Shown here piece after piece: positions 51,350-62,600 of a DNA stretch of 64,000 nucleotides; the first letter of the stretch is position 1, and every line of letters begins with the position of its first letter. Location: the NCBI GenBank assembly GCA_017163975.1, contig JAFFSR010000243.1, positions 2,170,001-2,234,000 of the forward strand, read 5' to 3'. The translations under genes were made by a program, and so were the position numbers. Source of the stretch: Anastatus disparis (lineage: Eukaryota > Arthropoda > Insecta > Hymenoptera > Eupelmidae). The notes beneath the pieces were generated by a model, which saw nothing but the letters and a program-made list of their open reading frames with translations, was not told where the DNA came from and did no database searches.

Positions 51350-52000
51350 ATAATACAGGAAAGAATAAAGTTTCTACAACTTTACACGTCTCTTAACTAC
51401 AGATATATGGAAAGATTAATGCATTATTACTAAAAGAATTCATGGATCCTTACAGAATTCTTTCATTGAAAGGATTCTGTAATTATTCTATGTCCGGGGT
51501 ATATTCCTTTTAGAAATAATACAATGAAATATTTTAAAAATATTTCATATCATTTTTACAGAATCCTTTCAATGGAAGATGTATGAAAAGATTTACGAAT
51601 TATTACCAAAAAAATTCATGGATCCTTACAGAATTCTTTCATTGAAAGGATTCTGTAATAATTCTATGTCCAGGGTATATTCCTTTTAGAAATAATACAA
51701 TGAAATATTTTAAAAATATTTCTTATCATTCTTACGGAATCCTTTTAATGGAAGATTTATGAAAAGATTTACGAATTATTACCAAAAGAATTCATGGATC
51801 CTTACAGAATTCTTTCATTGAAAGGATTTTGAAATGTCTTGTGAATTCTTTATGAAATATTTTTTTGTATTATTTTTAAAAGAATAATACCTCGGATGTA
51901 GAATTATTTCAGAATCCTTTCAGTGATATATTTCTGAAAGATTGTAGTCCTTTCATGAATCCTTTCAGAATACTTTCAAAGTCCTTTCATGCTGTATGGG
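51350..52000. mobile_element. S4: repeat-filled element, right end
   Basis: Ends in the inverse of CCCATACAGCATGAAAGG at 52000. The interior has about three units of 165-176 bp carrying ATTCATGGATCCTTACAG (51449, 51625, 51790) and GAAAGGATTCTG. Words such as CTTTCAAAGTCCTTTC match the S2 vocabulary inverted, so S2 and S4 may be the two halves of one element (AT dinucleotide on both outer flanks). Confidence 0.55.
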
Positions 52001-52446
52001 ATATATTTCTTATGCTTCTACGTTTTATTATTTTCTAGAATATTCCTCCCGTAACAGTATCAACAAAAAAAAAAAAGATTTTTTTTATAATCTATTAAAA
52101 TCTAAAAGAAAAGAAATTATAACTTAACCAAGCAAGTTAATATTACGATCACTTCACGAGAGACTATAATATTCCTTGTCGGTTAGTACTTAATTTCTAT
52201 GCCAAAAAGGGCAAATTAGTTATTAAACTTAAACTTTTTCTAAATAGTAATTTCCATCTTTTAATAAAATTTTTATTTACTTGTTTTCATATATATTTTT
52301 TTTTTCTTTTGGGTTTCTTGTAAAAGAGGAATTACAGAGTTCAAAAATATTTTCGGTCACCTTACGAGAGACCGAATATTTTCTAACTTTATAGGAAACT
52401 TTATATCAGCTGAACATTGGTCACTACTCTCTAAATGCCCCATTAA
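52001..52446. other. AT-rich spacer with two related hairpins
   Basis: Stem-loops near 52139-52175 (AATATTACGATC...GACTATAATATT) and 52343-52380 (AATATTTTCGGTC...GACCGAATATT) share a loop of ACTTCACGAGA or ACCTTACGAGA. No gene. Confidence 0.5.
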
Positions 52447-52730
52447 GGGGACCAGGTACTATTAAAACTTGAAAAATTTGAATATGAATGATTAAAAATT
52501 TATTGCTTTTATCCAAAAGGAAAAAATTTTTTGAAAAAATATTTATCTTTCAGAAGACTTTTTATTTCTGAAACTTTTATCTATCTTAAAAATTCAACTG
52601 ATGGTCACCGTTCACATTCTGGTACTAAAAACAGATTGGTCGCAAAGTTTTTTCATGAGTTTTCATCGGATCTTTATGAAATTTGGTGGAGATTTTTAAA
52701 ATTATATTAGAATTAATGAGCATAGCAAAT

Positions 52731-52770
<40 letters not shown>

Positions 52771-53155
52771 AATTTGTGTATTAACTTATTATTTATAAAA
52801 ATAAATAAACAAATTTTTAAAAAAATTGATTTCTTTTAGAAAATTTTTTTATTATTTGAATTTTTTAGGAATGTTTCTTGCTCATGTGGATTCTAAGATG
52901 ATTTTGGAAATCTCCACCAAATTTCATCAAGATCAGATAAAAACTCCTAAAAAAACCTTGCGACCAATCTGTTTTTAGTACCAGAATGTTAACGGGAACC
53001 ATAAGTTGAATTTTTAAGATAGATAAAAGTTTCAGAAATAAAAAGTCTTCTGAAATATAAGTATTTTTTCAAATAATTTATTCCTTTGGATAAAAGCAAT
53101 AAACTTTTAATCATTCATATTTGAATTTCTCAAGTTTTAATAGTACCTGGTCCCC
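52447..53155. mobile_element. 709-bp palindromic MITE with TTAA flanks (M7)
   Basis: Arms begin GGGGACCAGGTACTATTAAA and pair for about 300 bp around a central (TA)n (52735-52767). TTAA at 52443-52446 and 53156-53159. Starts with GGGG like M1. Confidence 0.88.
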
Positions 53156-53159
53156 TTAA

Positions 53160-53631
53160 TCAGATAATTATATTAAAAAATAAGAGGCATATTTTATTAA
53201 TAGTATTTTGATCCTTCTATAAAAATCTTTTATTAAGATGACACAAAAATGACGTATAATTTTTGAAGTTATGAAAATAACAACTATAGCTGCAAAATTA
53301 GATTATTCTAAGAATTTAATTTTTTTTCATTTTCGTACTTATAAGAATATCGGTAAAAATTGGAAAAAAAAATTAATTTCAAAAATTAAAAAATGTGAAT
53401 GTATTTTTCTATGTCTACTTGATCATACTAACTAGTTTCATTTGTGCAAAATATAAATTTAAATTTTATTAGATAATTTTGAACTACGTGTTCTTTATAT
53501 GACACATACATAGGTGACGGGTTAATTATAAATCTTTTTTTGTCGGTCTGACGTAAAGATGCAATATTTTTGTCGGTCATTGCCCTTTTAATACATAAAA
53601 TAATATTATGTGACACGTCATACCCTTGTCC
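53160..53631. other. AT-rich interior of X, no gene
   Basis: Sequence inside the right inverted repeat of X. A minus-strand frame at 53428-53616 has no recognisable motif and overlaps repeat DNA. Confidence 0.5.
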
Positions 53632-54099
53632 GACATATGGTAATCACAAAACCCTACCTCGTAACAATGACATGTTCCGATTGTTGGACTGAAAAAAATC
53701 CGCAGAAAATTTGTCGGACATTATGATTTTATGGTTTCATAATTAATTATCAAGCAATCCCATAAAAATTGGCTATGTGGTCATCGCATAACATAACCCC
53801 GTCCAATCGACATAATTCAAATGGTAGACTCATCTAACGCAGAATTATTTTTGTCGGCCATACATTATTTGATTTTTGTTATAAAAATATCTTTTAGTTC
53901 CATGTAAAAAAAAGTATGTGGTCATTGCATAACAATACATCGTCGAATCGACATGTTTAATAATTAATTATTAAAAAACGCAGCGGTTTCGAGAGTTTTC
54001 GTAGATGAAAAGTTTGGTAGACTTGACAAAATAAAGCCGCTTACAAAGTTCTAAGTATGTGGTAATCATTTTTTAAAAAGGGTTCTGTACTGCGGACTA
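53632..54099 (-). repeat. X right terminal inverted repeat
   Basis: Inverse of 24876-25343. TATGTGG motifs at 53774, 53915 and 54056 keep the exact 141-bp spacing; a degenerate CATATGG is at 53633. Ends ...GTACTGCGGACTA followed by ATA. Confidence 0.85.
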
Positions 54100-54240
54100 A
54101 TACTTGAAGGAGTCCATTTATTTACTGAGTAGTTAATTAATAAGTATTCGTATAGAAAGAAATGAGATGCATGTCTTGCTTCAACTGTTTGCAAGCGAAG
54201 AAGTTACAGTTTCCTTGTTTCTCAGTTTATCAACTCCTCT
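54100..54240 (+). repeat. Repeat R, copy 3, right part
   Basis: Matches 8085-8230 and resumes exactly where the left part (24486-24875) stops. Homology fades after about 54240. Confidence 0.85.
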
Positions 54241-55087
54241 ATAAGTTGCAGATACTGAAGTTGATCGGGGGTTTGATGCTGCTGTTAAAATAGCTATTAA
54301 TGGAGCCCTTATACATAACTCTGATTCGTAATTGATTAATTACAACAATAATTTTATAAATCATTAATTTATGTAAAATTTTATTAAAAATAATTGAATA
54401 AAATTATGTAAATGTTGAAAGCAATGGTTCTGTCAACTATTATATTAAAAAGGCGCTCATTATGTTATACTAACTTTATCAAAATTAGTATACTTATTCA
54501 TAATAGAAAAATTAGAAGTTTATTCAAGCATGAAATTTGTAGATCATGTTTCTTTCTGATGTATGCATATTTACATATTTAATAAATAAAAAGTTGTATT
54601 AAAACATAGTTTATGTATTACAATTATAAATTTAAATTGTATTGAAATTAATGTAGTTAATTATTTTTAAAAAAATTATAAATTTTCTCAAAAGTTTTAA
54701 TAATAAAAATATTTAAAAGTTTGATGTTATATTATTTGAAGTTTTAAATAAAGAACAAATTTTGCTTTATTTTTTAATTTTATAATTATTTATAATTATT
54801 AAAATTTATTTTCAATTCATTTTTTTTATACAATTATATATTTCACAGCATAATTCAAATTAAAATTAAGTTTTATTTCATCTTTTTTATATAATTATAA
54901 ATTTGACAGGATAATTAAAAAATTTTGATGCTGTTTTACCAACAGAGTGCAATTGACGAAGTTGCAAAGATTGATGATTCGAAACTCAATGTATAATTCA
55001 TAGTTTGCTTACGCCATAGACTAAATATGCGACGTTGTCATTTTAGGTACACCTTCGGAAAAAATCATTCAACGGTAAGTGTACATG
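54241..55087. other. AT-rich DNA with repeat U copy
   Basis: The stretch 54725-54880 matches 6905-7060 in the same orientation. The inner neighbour of arm A (54940-55087) contains a short region of normal base composition without a recognisable frame. Confidence 0.5.
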
Positions 55088-56130
55088 CGTTCCAGAAAAT
55101 TATCTAAGATAACGGAAGTGAATAACTATAAATAACTGTTAATCATCATAAATAATTATAAATAAGAATAAACTATTTACTTACCTAAAAATTTTGAAAA
55201 TTGTAAATAATAGTTAATAATAGTAATTAAGAGTAAGTAACTGTAAGTGTTTGTAAATAATAGTAAATAACTTTTAAAATCAGTTAGTAATCGTAAATAA
55301 CTAAATAACTATAAATCATTGTAAATAATAATAAATAAGTGTAAATAACTTTTATTAATGTTTCAGTCTCAATAATTTTTATTAATTATTTACAGTTGTT
55401 TAGAGATATTTACAGATATTTACAGATATTTACGGAAATTATTTCTATATGGGTATTTACTAATTTCATAACTCTGACTGTGCGAAAGACACCTAGCGAC
55501 ACTTTTTTGTTGAAATTAAAACCTTCATTTTGTTTTACTAAGACCGTTTCTATGTGCTTTGAAACTAAATTTGTGATCAGAGGGAGTTGGTAGTCAATTG
55601 CATGCTCACGATGTTTACAGATTTTATTCTACGAATTTCCTATCAAATTCAAATGGCCATATCTCAGTATCAGAAGCACCTAGAAACTTTTATAAGAAAA
55701 GGAAATTGAAGATCTTTAAGCCTATTTTAAAGTTATGTTGATTGTTTAAATGAAAAAAAATTATAAAGTACTTTCAACCTCAAAATACACAAGAATAAAC
55801 CCGTTTGAGTAAAATGTTTTAATATTTCAAGGGCTACAATTCGGAAAAAAAAAATTTTTTTGGCTCTAAAATCACATCATAAGATATCATTTTAACTTAT
55901 GGCAATAGAGAAAGTATGAAAGAGGGTCTCAAAAAATTTTTTTCAGTCATAGCTATATGTAGAAAAAAAAATAAGAAAAAACAATAAAAAATACGGTTTT
56001 TGCGCTTCGGCAAGGTTAAATCTCTATTCCAACAAGGTATTTCAGCTGATTTTTCATTTTCAGTATAAACACATCGATCTAAGAGTTGGAAGCGATGCTC
56101 AGTAAGTTTCGGGAAGTAACGACCTGTCTA
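55088..56130 (-). repeat. Arm A, right copy
   Basis: Inverse of 4601-6306 without M2. Ends CGACCTGTCTA beside (TA)n. It provides the empty site for M2 near 55560. The open frame at 55396-55593 has no homology that I can name. Confidence 0.8.
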
Positions 56131-56252
56131 ATATATATATATATATATACATGTATGGAGTGAGAGAGAAAGTACGATGTGTACTTACCGCAGGTAGAAA
56201 TGAAAATGACGACTTCTATGAAATGATGGGTGATTATATAAAATTATGTATA

Positions 56253-56320
<68 letters not shown>
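56131..56320. repeat. (TA)n tracts around a short unique stretch
   Basis: TA runs at 56131-56150 and about 56245-56318. The 90 bp between them are unassigned. Confidence 0.9.
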
Positions 56321-56322
<2 letters not shown>

Positions 56323-56625
56323 CTTATAGTAAAATATTTTATCACCTTGTATGAAAATTATTTTGTAAAAGAAGAATATTACTGTGAATAAACATATGAT
56401 TATAAAAAAATATTGAAAACTGTAAATAACAATAAAAAAGCGTTAGGCTAGAGATAAATAATGATTGTTTATTATCATTTAAACATTTTTTAATTGTAGA
56501 TACTGCAAATATCCGTAAATAACTGTAAATAAATTGAAGAATACAATTATTAGAAATAACTTAAAATAATTTTCATTTTAGTTCTTTTTACAACAAACTT
56601 TTTTTAATGATTAAATATATATATA
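56315..56625 (+). repeat. Repeat K, uninterrupted copy
   Basis: Matches 12172-12319 joined to 14129-14290. It lacks S1 and has AATGATTGTTT at the point where S1 sits in the other copy. It proves that S1 is an insertion. Confidence 0.88.
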
Positions 56626-56639
56626 TACATACATATATA

Positions 56640-57115
56640 TGGGACATTTCACACCAACTGGAAGAGCAGAACAATAAAAATCGCTGAACCTCTGAGAATA
56701 TAATCTTTTTGTTACCCAAAATATGTAAAAAAATTTTCAAAGAATAAGTTTAGAAGGATCAAGAGCTATAGATTCTTGAAACTTACAAATTTTTCAAAAT
56801 TTTTGAAAAAGTCCCAACTTAATAATTTTTTTCTGAAAATCCTGATGTTTTAGAGAAAAATTTATAAGAATACTTCTTGTTGTAAATGAAGAGCAAAGTT
56901 AGCATGATTCTTTACAGACCTGAATTTTGAAGTTTTCTATTGGTTCTTATATGTAATTACATGGTAATTAAAATTACTCATAGTTCGCCACTTCAGAAAT
57001 TGCTTTTCGCGGGCTCATTTTCTTCCATTTTACATGAACTTCAAAATAAATTTTTGACCATGTAAGTTAGAGCCATCAATAAGGAGTTATGACAGTTTAA
57101 AATATATATTTACAT
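56640..57115 (+). mobile_element. P1 half copy (one arm)
   Basis: Starts GGGACATTTCACACC after a TA run and matches the left arm of P1 up to its centre. The second arm is replaced by unrelated DNA from about 57150. Confidence 0.8.
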
Positions 57116-58232
57116 ATATGATTTATTTTCCATAGTGAAAATATATATGGCTGATTCCATTCAGATTCATGCAGGCCGTCACTGATCGAATTTTTTTTTC
57201 TTCTAAGTAATAAAAATACCTTCTATTATGTATATAAACATAAAATTTTCCTCGTAGAACGCTCGAAAAAAAATTTTTTTTACTACAGCAATTTTAGTGT
57301 TGGATGTAAAAACGAAAATTGAAAAATTAAAAATGAACCTCTACATTTAAATGACTATAGCTCCTTCAATTTTTAACCTTTTTAGGCGTTCTTTCAACGA
57401 AAATGTGCAGAATTCTGTCTAGTTTTAAATGCAATCTCGATTTTTGTAATACAATTTTATCTCGCTGAGTTATTTACGAAAAACCGAAAAAAAGCGATTT
57501 TTTTCAAACACGATTTTCTGAAATACTATTTTTTTTTTTTTAAATTTTTATATGATTTTATACATAGAAAATACCAACTTTTAGGGTAGGTGAGAATATG
57601 CGATTTTGCCTTATTTTTTTTTAAAACATTTTTAAACTTTTTTATATTTTCGATTTTAAAACATTGATACCATGGCGCATCGTACTATTTTTCCAACTTT
57701 ACGTGTTCTTACAACTATTTTTATGCTTTTATTTATTAATATATCAAAAATATTAACAATAATGTTGAAAATAAACCCTGGATCGAATATTTTGATCAAT
57801 TAGAACCAAAGTTATGACGATTTCAAGTTTAAAAAAAAATGCTGAAACTTTAAATAAATATGATATTTACATTGAGGAAACGCAATTTTCGTTACAGATT
57901 AAAATCTGTAGATATAAATTTTTTAATTTAAAAAAAAAGTTATTTTGATAAAAGAATACATAACCATTTATCCTCTTTTTATGGTACATTATTATGATAA
58001 AAATTTTTTTTGTTGGAGAATATAATTTTTTTATTAGTTCGAATTTCGTGCCTGGAATTTGAATTTATTTTGTAGGGAGTTGACGCATGTTACCACTAGG
58101 TGGCGATGATTCGTTCTTTGCATTTTCATTAACGACTTGAAGCGTTTAAAAATATAAGAAAAGGAAGATAAAAAATAAAGATATTTAAGAAAAATTATTT
58201 TTTTCGATCTGTTATTGAACAGAATATCAATA
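57116..58232. other. AT-rich DNA, no gene
   Basis: Begins near 57148 with GGCTGATTCCATTCAGATTC directly after TA repeats, which looks like another element end, but I find no inverse partner in the window. Minus-strand frame 58034-58285 overlaps the small ORF below and shows no motif. Confidence 0.4.
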
Positions 58233-58391
58233 ATGGCATCACTGATTGTTAAAATAAAGTGCAAGGATTTAAAAGAAAGGCACAAAAAAGTTGTTTATGA
58301 TTGCTCCAAAAATCCGCTTAGAGAATTAGGTGATCTAACGGAATCTTTGAAGCGCTTGTATCCAAATACTTCTTTCTCTAGAAGTAGATAG
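58233..58391 (+). CDS. Small ORF of 52 codons, unknown
   Basis: Starts at ATG 58233 with MASLIVKIKCKDLKERHKKV and ends at TAG 58389-58391. Lys-rich and Leu-rich, with no stop in a region whose other frames are broken. The sequence has normal codon-like composition compared with the AT-rich DNA to its left. It could be the first exon or the N-terminal remnant of a gene or transposon protein. No function can be proposed. Confidence 0.25.
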   Translation: MASLIVKIKCKDLKERHKKVVYDCSKNPLRELGDLTESLKRLYPNTSFSRSR

Positions 58392-58399
58392 GCTATGGG

Positions 58400-58560
58400 G
58401 GTTCTGGCGCAGTGCATTTCTGGCACACCCCCTTCCCCCTTACATTTCTGGCACACTTTCCCTGTCCCCTCTGCAATACTGGCACACTTGCATTTCTAAC
58501 GCAGCGTGAATTTCTAACGCATCGTGAATTTCTAGCGTGCCGATAAGGTAGGAAATATTC
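58400..58560. repeat. Short degenerate tandem repeats
   Basis: Repeats of GCATTTCTGGCACAC and GTGAATTTCTAACGCA types directly upstream of the LTR. Confidence 0.7.
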
Positions 58561-58584
58561 CGGGATGCAGATATTTTTTTATTT

Positions 58585-59911
58585 TGTAACGGTATTCTAC
58601 CGTGTTTGAATCTTGCGCGCTTAGGTATTAAAATAGAATAAACGCTCGGTCATATATCTCGTCTAAGACAAGTAAAGAAGTGCGTATCTTGACGACCGGC
58701 ACGCGAGCGAGAAGCAAGCCGGCCGCGAGGCGCTTGAGGGAGTTTCCGGCTACCGTTGCGTTAGCACGAAACCTAAGCCGCGCTGTGGTCATTAGAGAAT
58801 TTCGCCACGTGGTCGTATAATACGTTAGACTAAGTTCGCAACTGATAGCGCGGAACGTTGTCTTAAATAAAAGTCGTTAATTTATATCGACTAGCGTATT
58901 ATATCAGATTGGCTAGTTGCAACTCTCAGAAATTCTTTCTGTAGAGTTTTGCTTGACCGCTTTTCGCGCGTCTTAGCGGTCAGCCATTAAGTGCCAACAA
59001 ATACGTTGATCGACGTGCATAGGATTCCACCGATCTACGTCCAGGCAACCACGTTGGCAGAGCTCAGCGGAATTCAAGGATCGGGAAGAGACGTGTTCCA
59101 CCGATCTACTCCAGAGCATTTACGTATTGGTTACGTACAGGGGAGAAGCTTCGATAACGGGCGAGCGGCGTCTACGTGCACGTAGGTAATTAGTGTAAGC
59201 TGGCCAGTGCGTTATTGTAAGTATAATTATACCGTGCGATATCCAAGTATCTCTTCCTCGAGAGATACTTGTTCAGGTATATTGTATCATCGGTTATATA
59301 ACCGATCAGCGTCATAAGCGAGGATCATTTAGTTCGCGACGAGCCCTCCCTTTGCTCACTCTCTCAATAGACGCGTATATTACTTTTTATATATGATTCA
59401 ATTTCATTCTCATTTAGTTCACATTTTATCTTGATTATATTTATATTTTTTTTGTAATAAATTGATTCTTTTCTATTAAATCGTGCTTTCAATTAATTTA
59501 TATTGCCTGATTATATTTAACATAAAATATATATTTCCCGTTGCTTACTCCGACGCCTCCGCGGTCCTTGTGAGCAGTTATAAATTATTTAATTACGTCA
59601 TATCATATATTTTAATATAACGTATTTTGGAACCTGCCTCACGAAGGAAAACTGCGCTACCGGCAACGCGTCTCTCGATCAGGTAAGAGAGAGAGAGAGA
59701 GACGCGCAGCGACGAGTTGATAGAAAAATCTTCCGTCGCACATCAATCTAACATACCAACTAGCTTTGCCGGAATCTGTTGTTAGTTTATTATACTCGAT
59801 ATAAATTCTAGCAGCTCCGTGTTCCGACAAAATTACTTAGTCTTAGCAAAAAGTAAATTGGAATTAGAAAAATCTAATTTCTTTTGTAACGTGTAGTAAA
59901 TTACCGTTACA
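58585..59911 (+). repeat. 5' LTR (copy 2, 1327 bp)
   Basis: Starts TGTAACGGTATT and ends ACCGTTACA, with symmetric terminal bases. It contains an AATAAA at about 59456 and an open stretch (58991-59185, mirrored at 63336-63530) that is shared LTR sequence, not a gene. A direct copy (3383-4516) and an inverted copy (62601-63786) support the boundaries. Confidence 0.88.
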
Positions 59912-59914
59912 AAA

Positions 59915-59926
59915 TGGCGCCCAACG
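59915..59926 (+). promoter_or_regulatory. Primer-binding site for tRNA-Lys
   Basis: TGGCGCCCAACG lies three bases after the LTR and is complementary to the 3' end of insect tRNA-Lys (CGTTGGGCGCCA), as used by Gypsy-type elements. Confidence 0.9.
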
Positions 59927-61470
59927 AATAGATGCGTCAACGGGATCAGGCTTACACGCGTCGTTTAATAAATCGAAATTTGCAAATGGCGTCGAGAGTG
60001 TAGTTACCATCGACGCAAACGGACTTCGCGTTATTCTCAAAGGATCTTATATTAAAGATGGCGTTTTGACTGTAGCTAAAATTTAATATTTGAAGTAGCA
60101 CGTGGAAAATTTTTTTTTTCTCTCTCTTTTAACAATGAAATAATTTTTGTTGGTTAAAATAAAAGTGGATTAAAATTTTTTTTTCTTTTGGAAAATAGTT
60201 TTGACAAAATTTTTGTTACGTAATTAATAAAGTTAATAAAATTAAATAAAATTCGTTTATTGTTAAATACATAGCAAAAAAAAAAAAAAAAAAAAAAAAA
60301 TTTTTGTGAACAAAATTACATGTCGAAATTTTCTTTTTGTTGTAATTCTCTGTTATAAGTTGCGTCCCCACGTGTCCCAGCAAAAATTTTTTTTCTTGTC
60401 TCTTTCTTAGTAGGTAATGCGTAGACGCTATTGACATAGCATAGCATAGATACAGAGATTAAGAAATATAACTCTGTATGCTGTCGTTCGCTTCATGAGA
60501 AAAAGCGAACAGGCATTTAAAATTTATTTAAAATAGAGACGTGCATTATTATATATACCCCCCTTATCGATCAGGTCGTTAGTCATATTTCGTTGACTTA
60601 TAAAGTAAGAGAGAATATTAGTTTCAGCTGGCGAGGAAGCTGAAATTAAATCAATTATTAATAATCCTTTAATGTAAAAATAATTTATTCTCAACAAGAG
60701 TAAAAATTTTTTTTTTTGTGATTTAATATTCAATTTAATTTAATAAAAATTAAAATAAATTTTTTTGAGTATACATTAAAGGATCAGGGAAATTTTTTTT
60801 TGTGTGGTTTAATAGAATTTAAACTATATAACATTATTTACACATAGTAAAGTTTTTTGTGATATTAAATTCTCTTTCACCAAAGATTGCCAATTCGTAC
60901 TGAGGCAATTGATCGGCGCAGTGTGTGTGGTTGAGAAAATTTAGAAATTTCTCAAAAATTTTATTTTAATAAATTTTCACCTTTTTTACACTACACATTA
61001 AATACACGTGTATAATAAAAAAAAAAAAATTGTCCTCACACAGTTAGGTGTGCGCTTTTAACTAAAGTTTAAAAACGCACAGGCTTTTGGATTTAGCCGC
61101 GTATTTTGAATATTTTAACGACAATTTCTAATGTCCTTGTTGTAATAAAAATTAAAATAACAGTGTTGAAAATTTTATTTTATATCAGTCAATTTACTAA
61201 AATATTATTAGTGGTTGCGTTAAATAAATAAATCCAGAAACCAAAACATAAAAATATATATTTTTCCTTAATTATATATAAATATATTTCATTGTTTTTT
61301 TTTCACATCGTATGTGTGCGGCTTAGTTTCTAACCACACATACACGAACTGAAATATTATTTCTTAAATATATAGCGAATATACACACACACTGCAAGCG
61401 TAGTAGTGTACTTGCGTGCGATCAGATTCAAACACAGATATAGTCAAGAAAGAAGGAAAATAAATTCAAG
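59927..61470 (+). other. Untranslated leader between primer site and gag
   Basis: About 1.5 kb of AT-rich sequence with several long A or T runs (for example 60277-60308). No long frame in the sense direction. Minus-strand frames at 60216-60437 and 60524-60733 show no motif. Confidence 0.65.
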
Positions 61471-62600
61471 ATGGCTAATGTACCGTTAAAAGCAAGTGCC
61501 GATGCAGCCGAAAAATGGGTAGGGTACATATCTGAGAAAGACTTAGGAATAACTCTACAGGAGTTAGGACTAAGAGCAGACGGCTTTCATCATCAAAAAA
61601 CCAATCGATTAATAAATTGGCTAATTGGAAATTATTCGGCTGAAGAATTTCAGCAAACGAATTCTAATGATGATGAATTGACAACACGTCAACAGCGTCT
61701 GAGAGTAAGAAAAAAATTTATAGAAAGAACAATATGTGAGAAGACAGGGTCAACTATTTTTGACCCTAACGTGCAACAAGATGAAGAACATGTTCTCAGT
61801 GTGCTCGATAAAGATACTCAGATAAAGTTAAACCTACAGGAGACATTAAGAGAGGGAACGAACAAACCACGTTCTGGTGGACAGGCACAAACATCCACCA
61901 ACCCTCCAAATCAAGTTACCGAACAGGAAAAAACAGTGATGCAAACAACGGATGGAACCCCGTTTGTATTGCCAACTGAGATGATGCAGTATCTTCACAA
62001 AATGCAAATGCAAATAAAAGCACTGGCAGAGTCAATATCTGCCATAACACAAAGAAGAGAGGAAACTCCAAATCCAAGGTCATCTAGTACACGGATAGAT
62101 GAACAGCAAAGCAACCAACAAGAAAGAAATAACGATCAGAGGCCGCAAACTACAAGAGTAAATTTCCAAGATACATTCAGAGTATATAATAATACTGGAA
62201 ATGGCACTCTGGCTGACGAACAGACAGGCTTACCTCTGAGTGAACTTCCAAGAGTAAGTACAGTCGGGGGGAGGGGGAATCCTATTACGTCAAGCCCAAT
62301 GCCGCAAATGAGCACAAATTTGCAAAATGATCGGCCTAACAACGCTAATAGAACGTTAGATATTGGTCACATAGTTCGCCGATGGAACGTAACATTCTCA
62401 GGCGAAAAAGGACAGAGCATAGACCTGTTCCTGACCAGGGTAGAAGAATGCAGAACATTAGCAAAAATAAGTGAGAGTGATCTGCTATCCTCTCTTTCAG
62501 AACTGTTATCAGGCGTAGCAGCCACGTGGTACAGAAACAATAAACATTCGTGGAACACGTGGGCAGAATTTAAAGAAGCTGCTCTGCGCTCGAGCCATTT
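61471..62600 (+). pseudogene. gag of the Gypsy-type retrotransposon, truncated by insertion
   Basis: Starts at ATG 61471 (MANVPLKASADAAEKW), preceded by AATTCAAG. Residues 1-130 are charged and helical. Residues 130-290 are rich in Gln, Asn, Thr and Arg with a helical MQYLHKMQMQIKAL segment near 170-190. From about residue 300 comes a retrotransposon capsid domain with RRWNVTFSGEKGQSIDLF, LLSGVAATWY and WAEFKEAAL. After residue 376 the frame runs into an inverted LTR and adds about 17 foreign residues before a stop at 62655. Zinc knuckles and pol are therefore cut off. Gag proteins form the particle around element RNA. The reading frame before the break is intact, so the insertion is probably recent. 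Confidence 0.88.

Larger units (their letters stand above)
24876..54099. mobile_element. X: 29.2-kb insertion with 467-bp terminal inverted repeats
   Basis: The left end starts TAGTTCGCAGTACAGAACCC and the right end is its inverse with one mismatch. The inverted repeats extend about 467 bp at roughly 94 percent by eye. ATA flanks both ends (24873-24875, 54100-54102) and is single at the empty sites in repeat R (8085-8087 and 7316-7318). The flanks 24486-24875 and 54100-54240 join to form one R unit. X is therefore one insertion, later enlarged by nested elements. I see no transposase that can be assigned to X. Long inverted repeats and large size recall Mavericks, but the 3-bp duplication and lack of their genes argue against that. 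Confidence 0.8.

Noticed and set aside
24876..54099. X as a Maverick/Polinton
   Set aside because: No polymerase B, integrase, capsid or protease frames are present and the duplication is 3 bp, not 6 bp.
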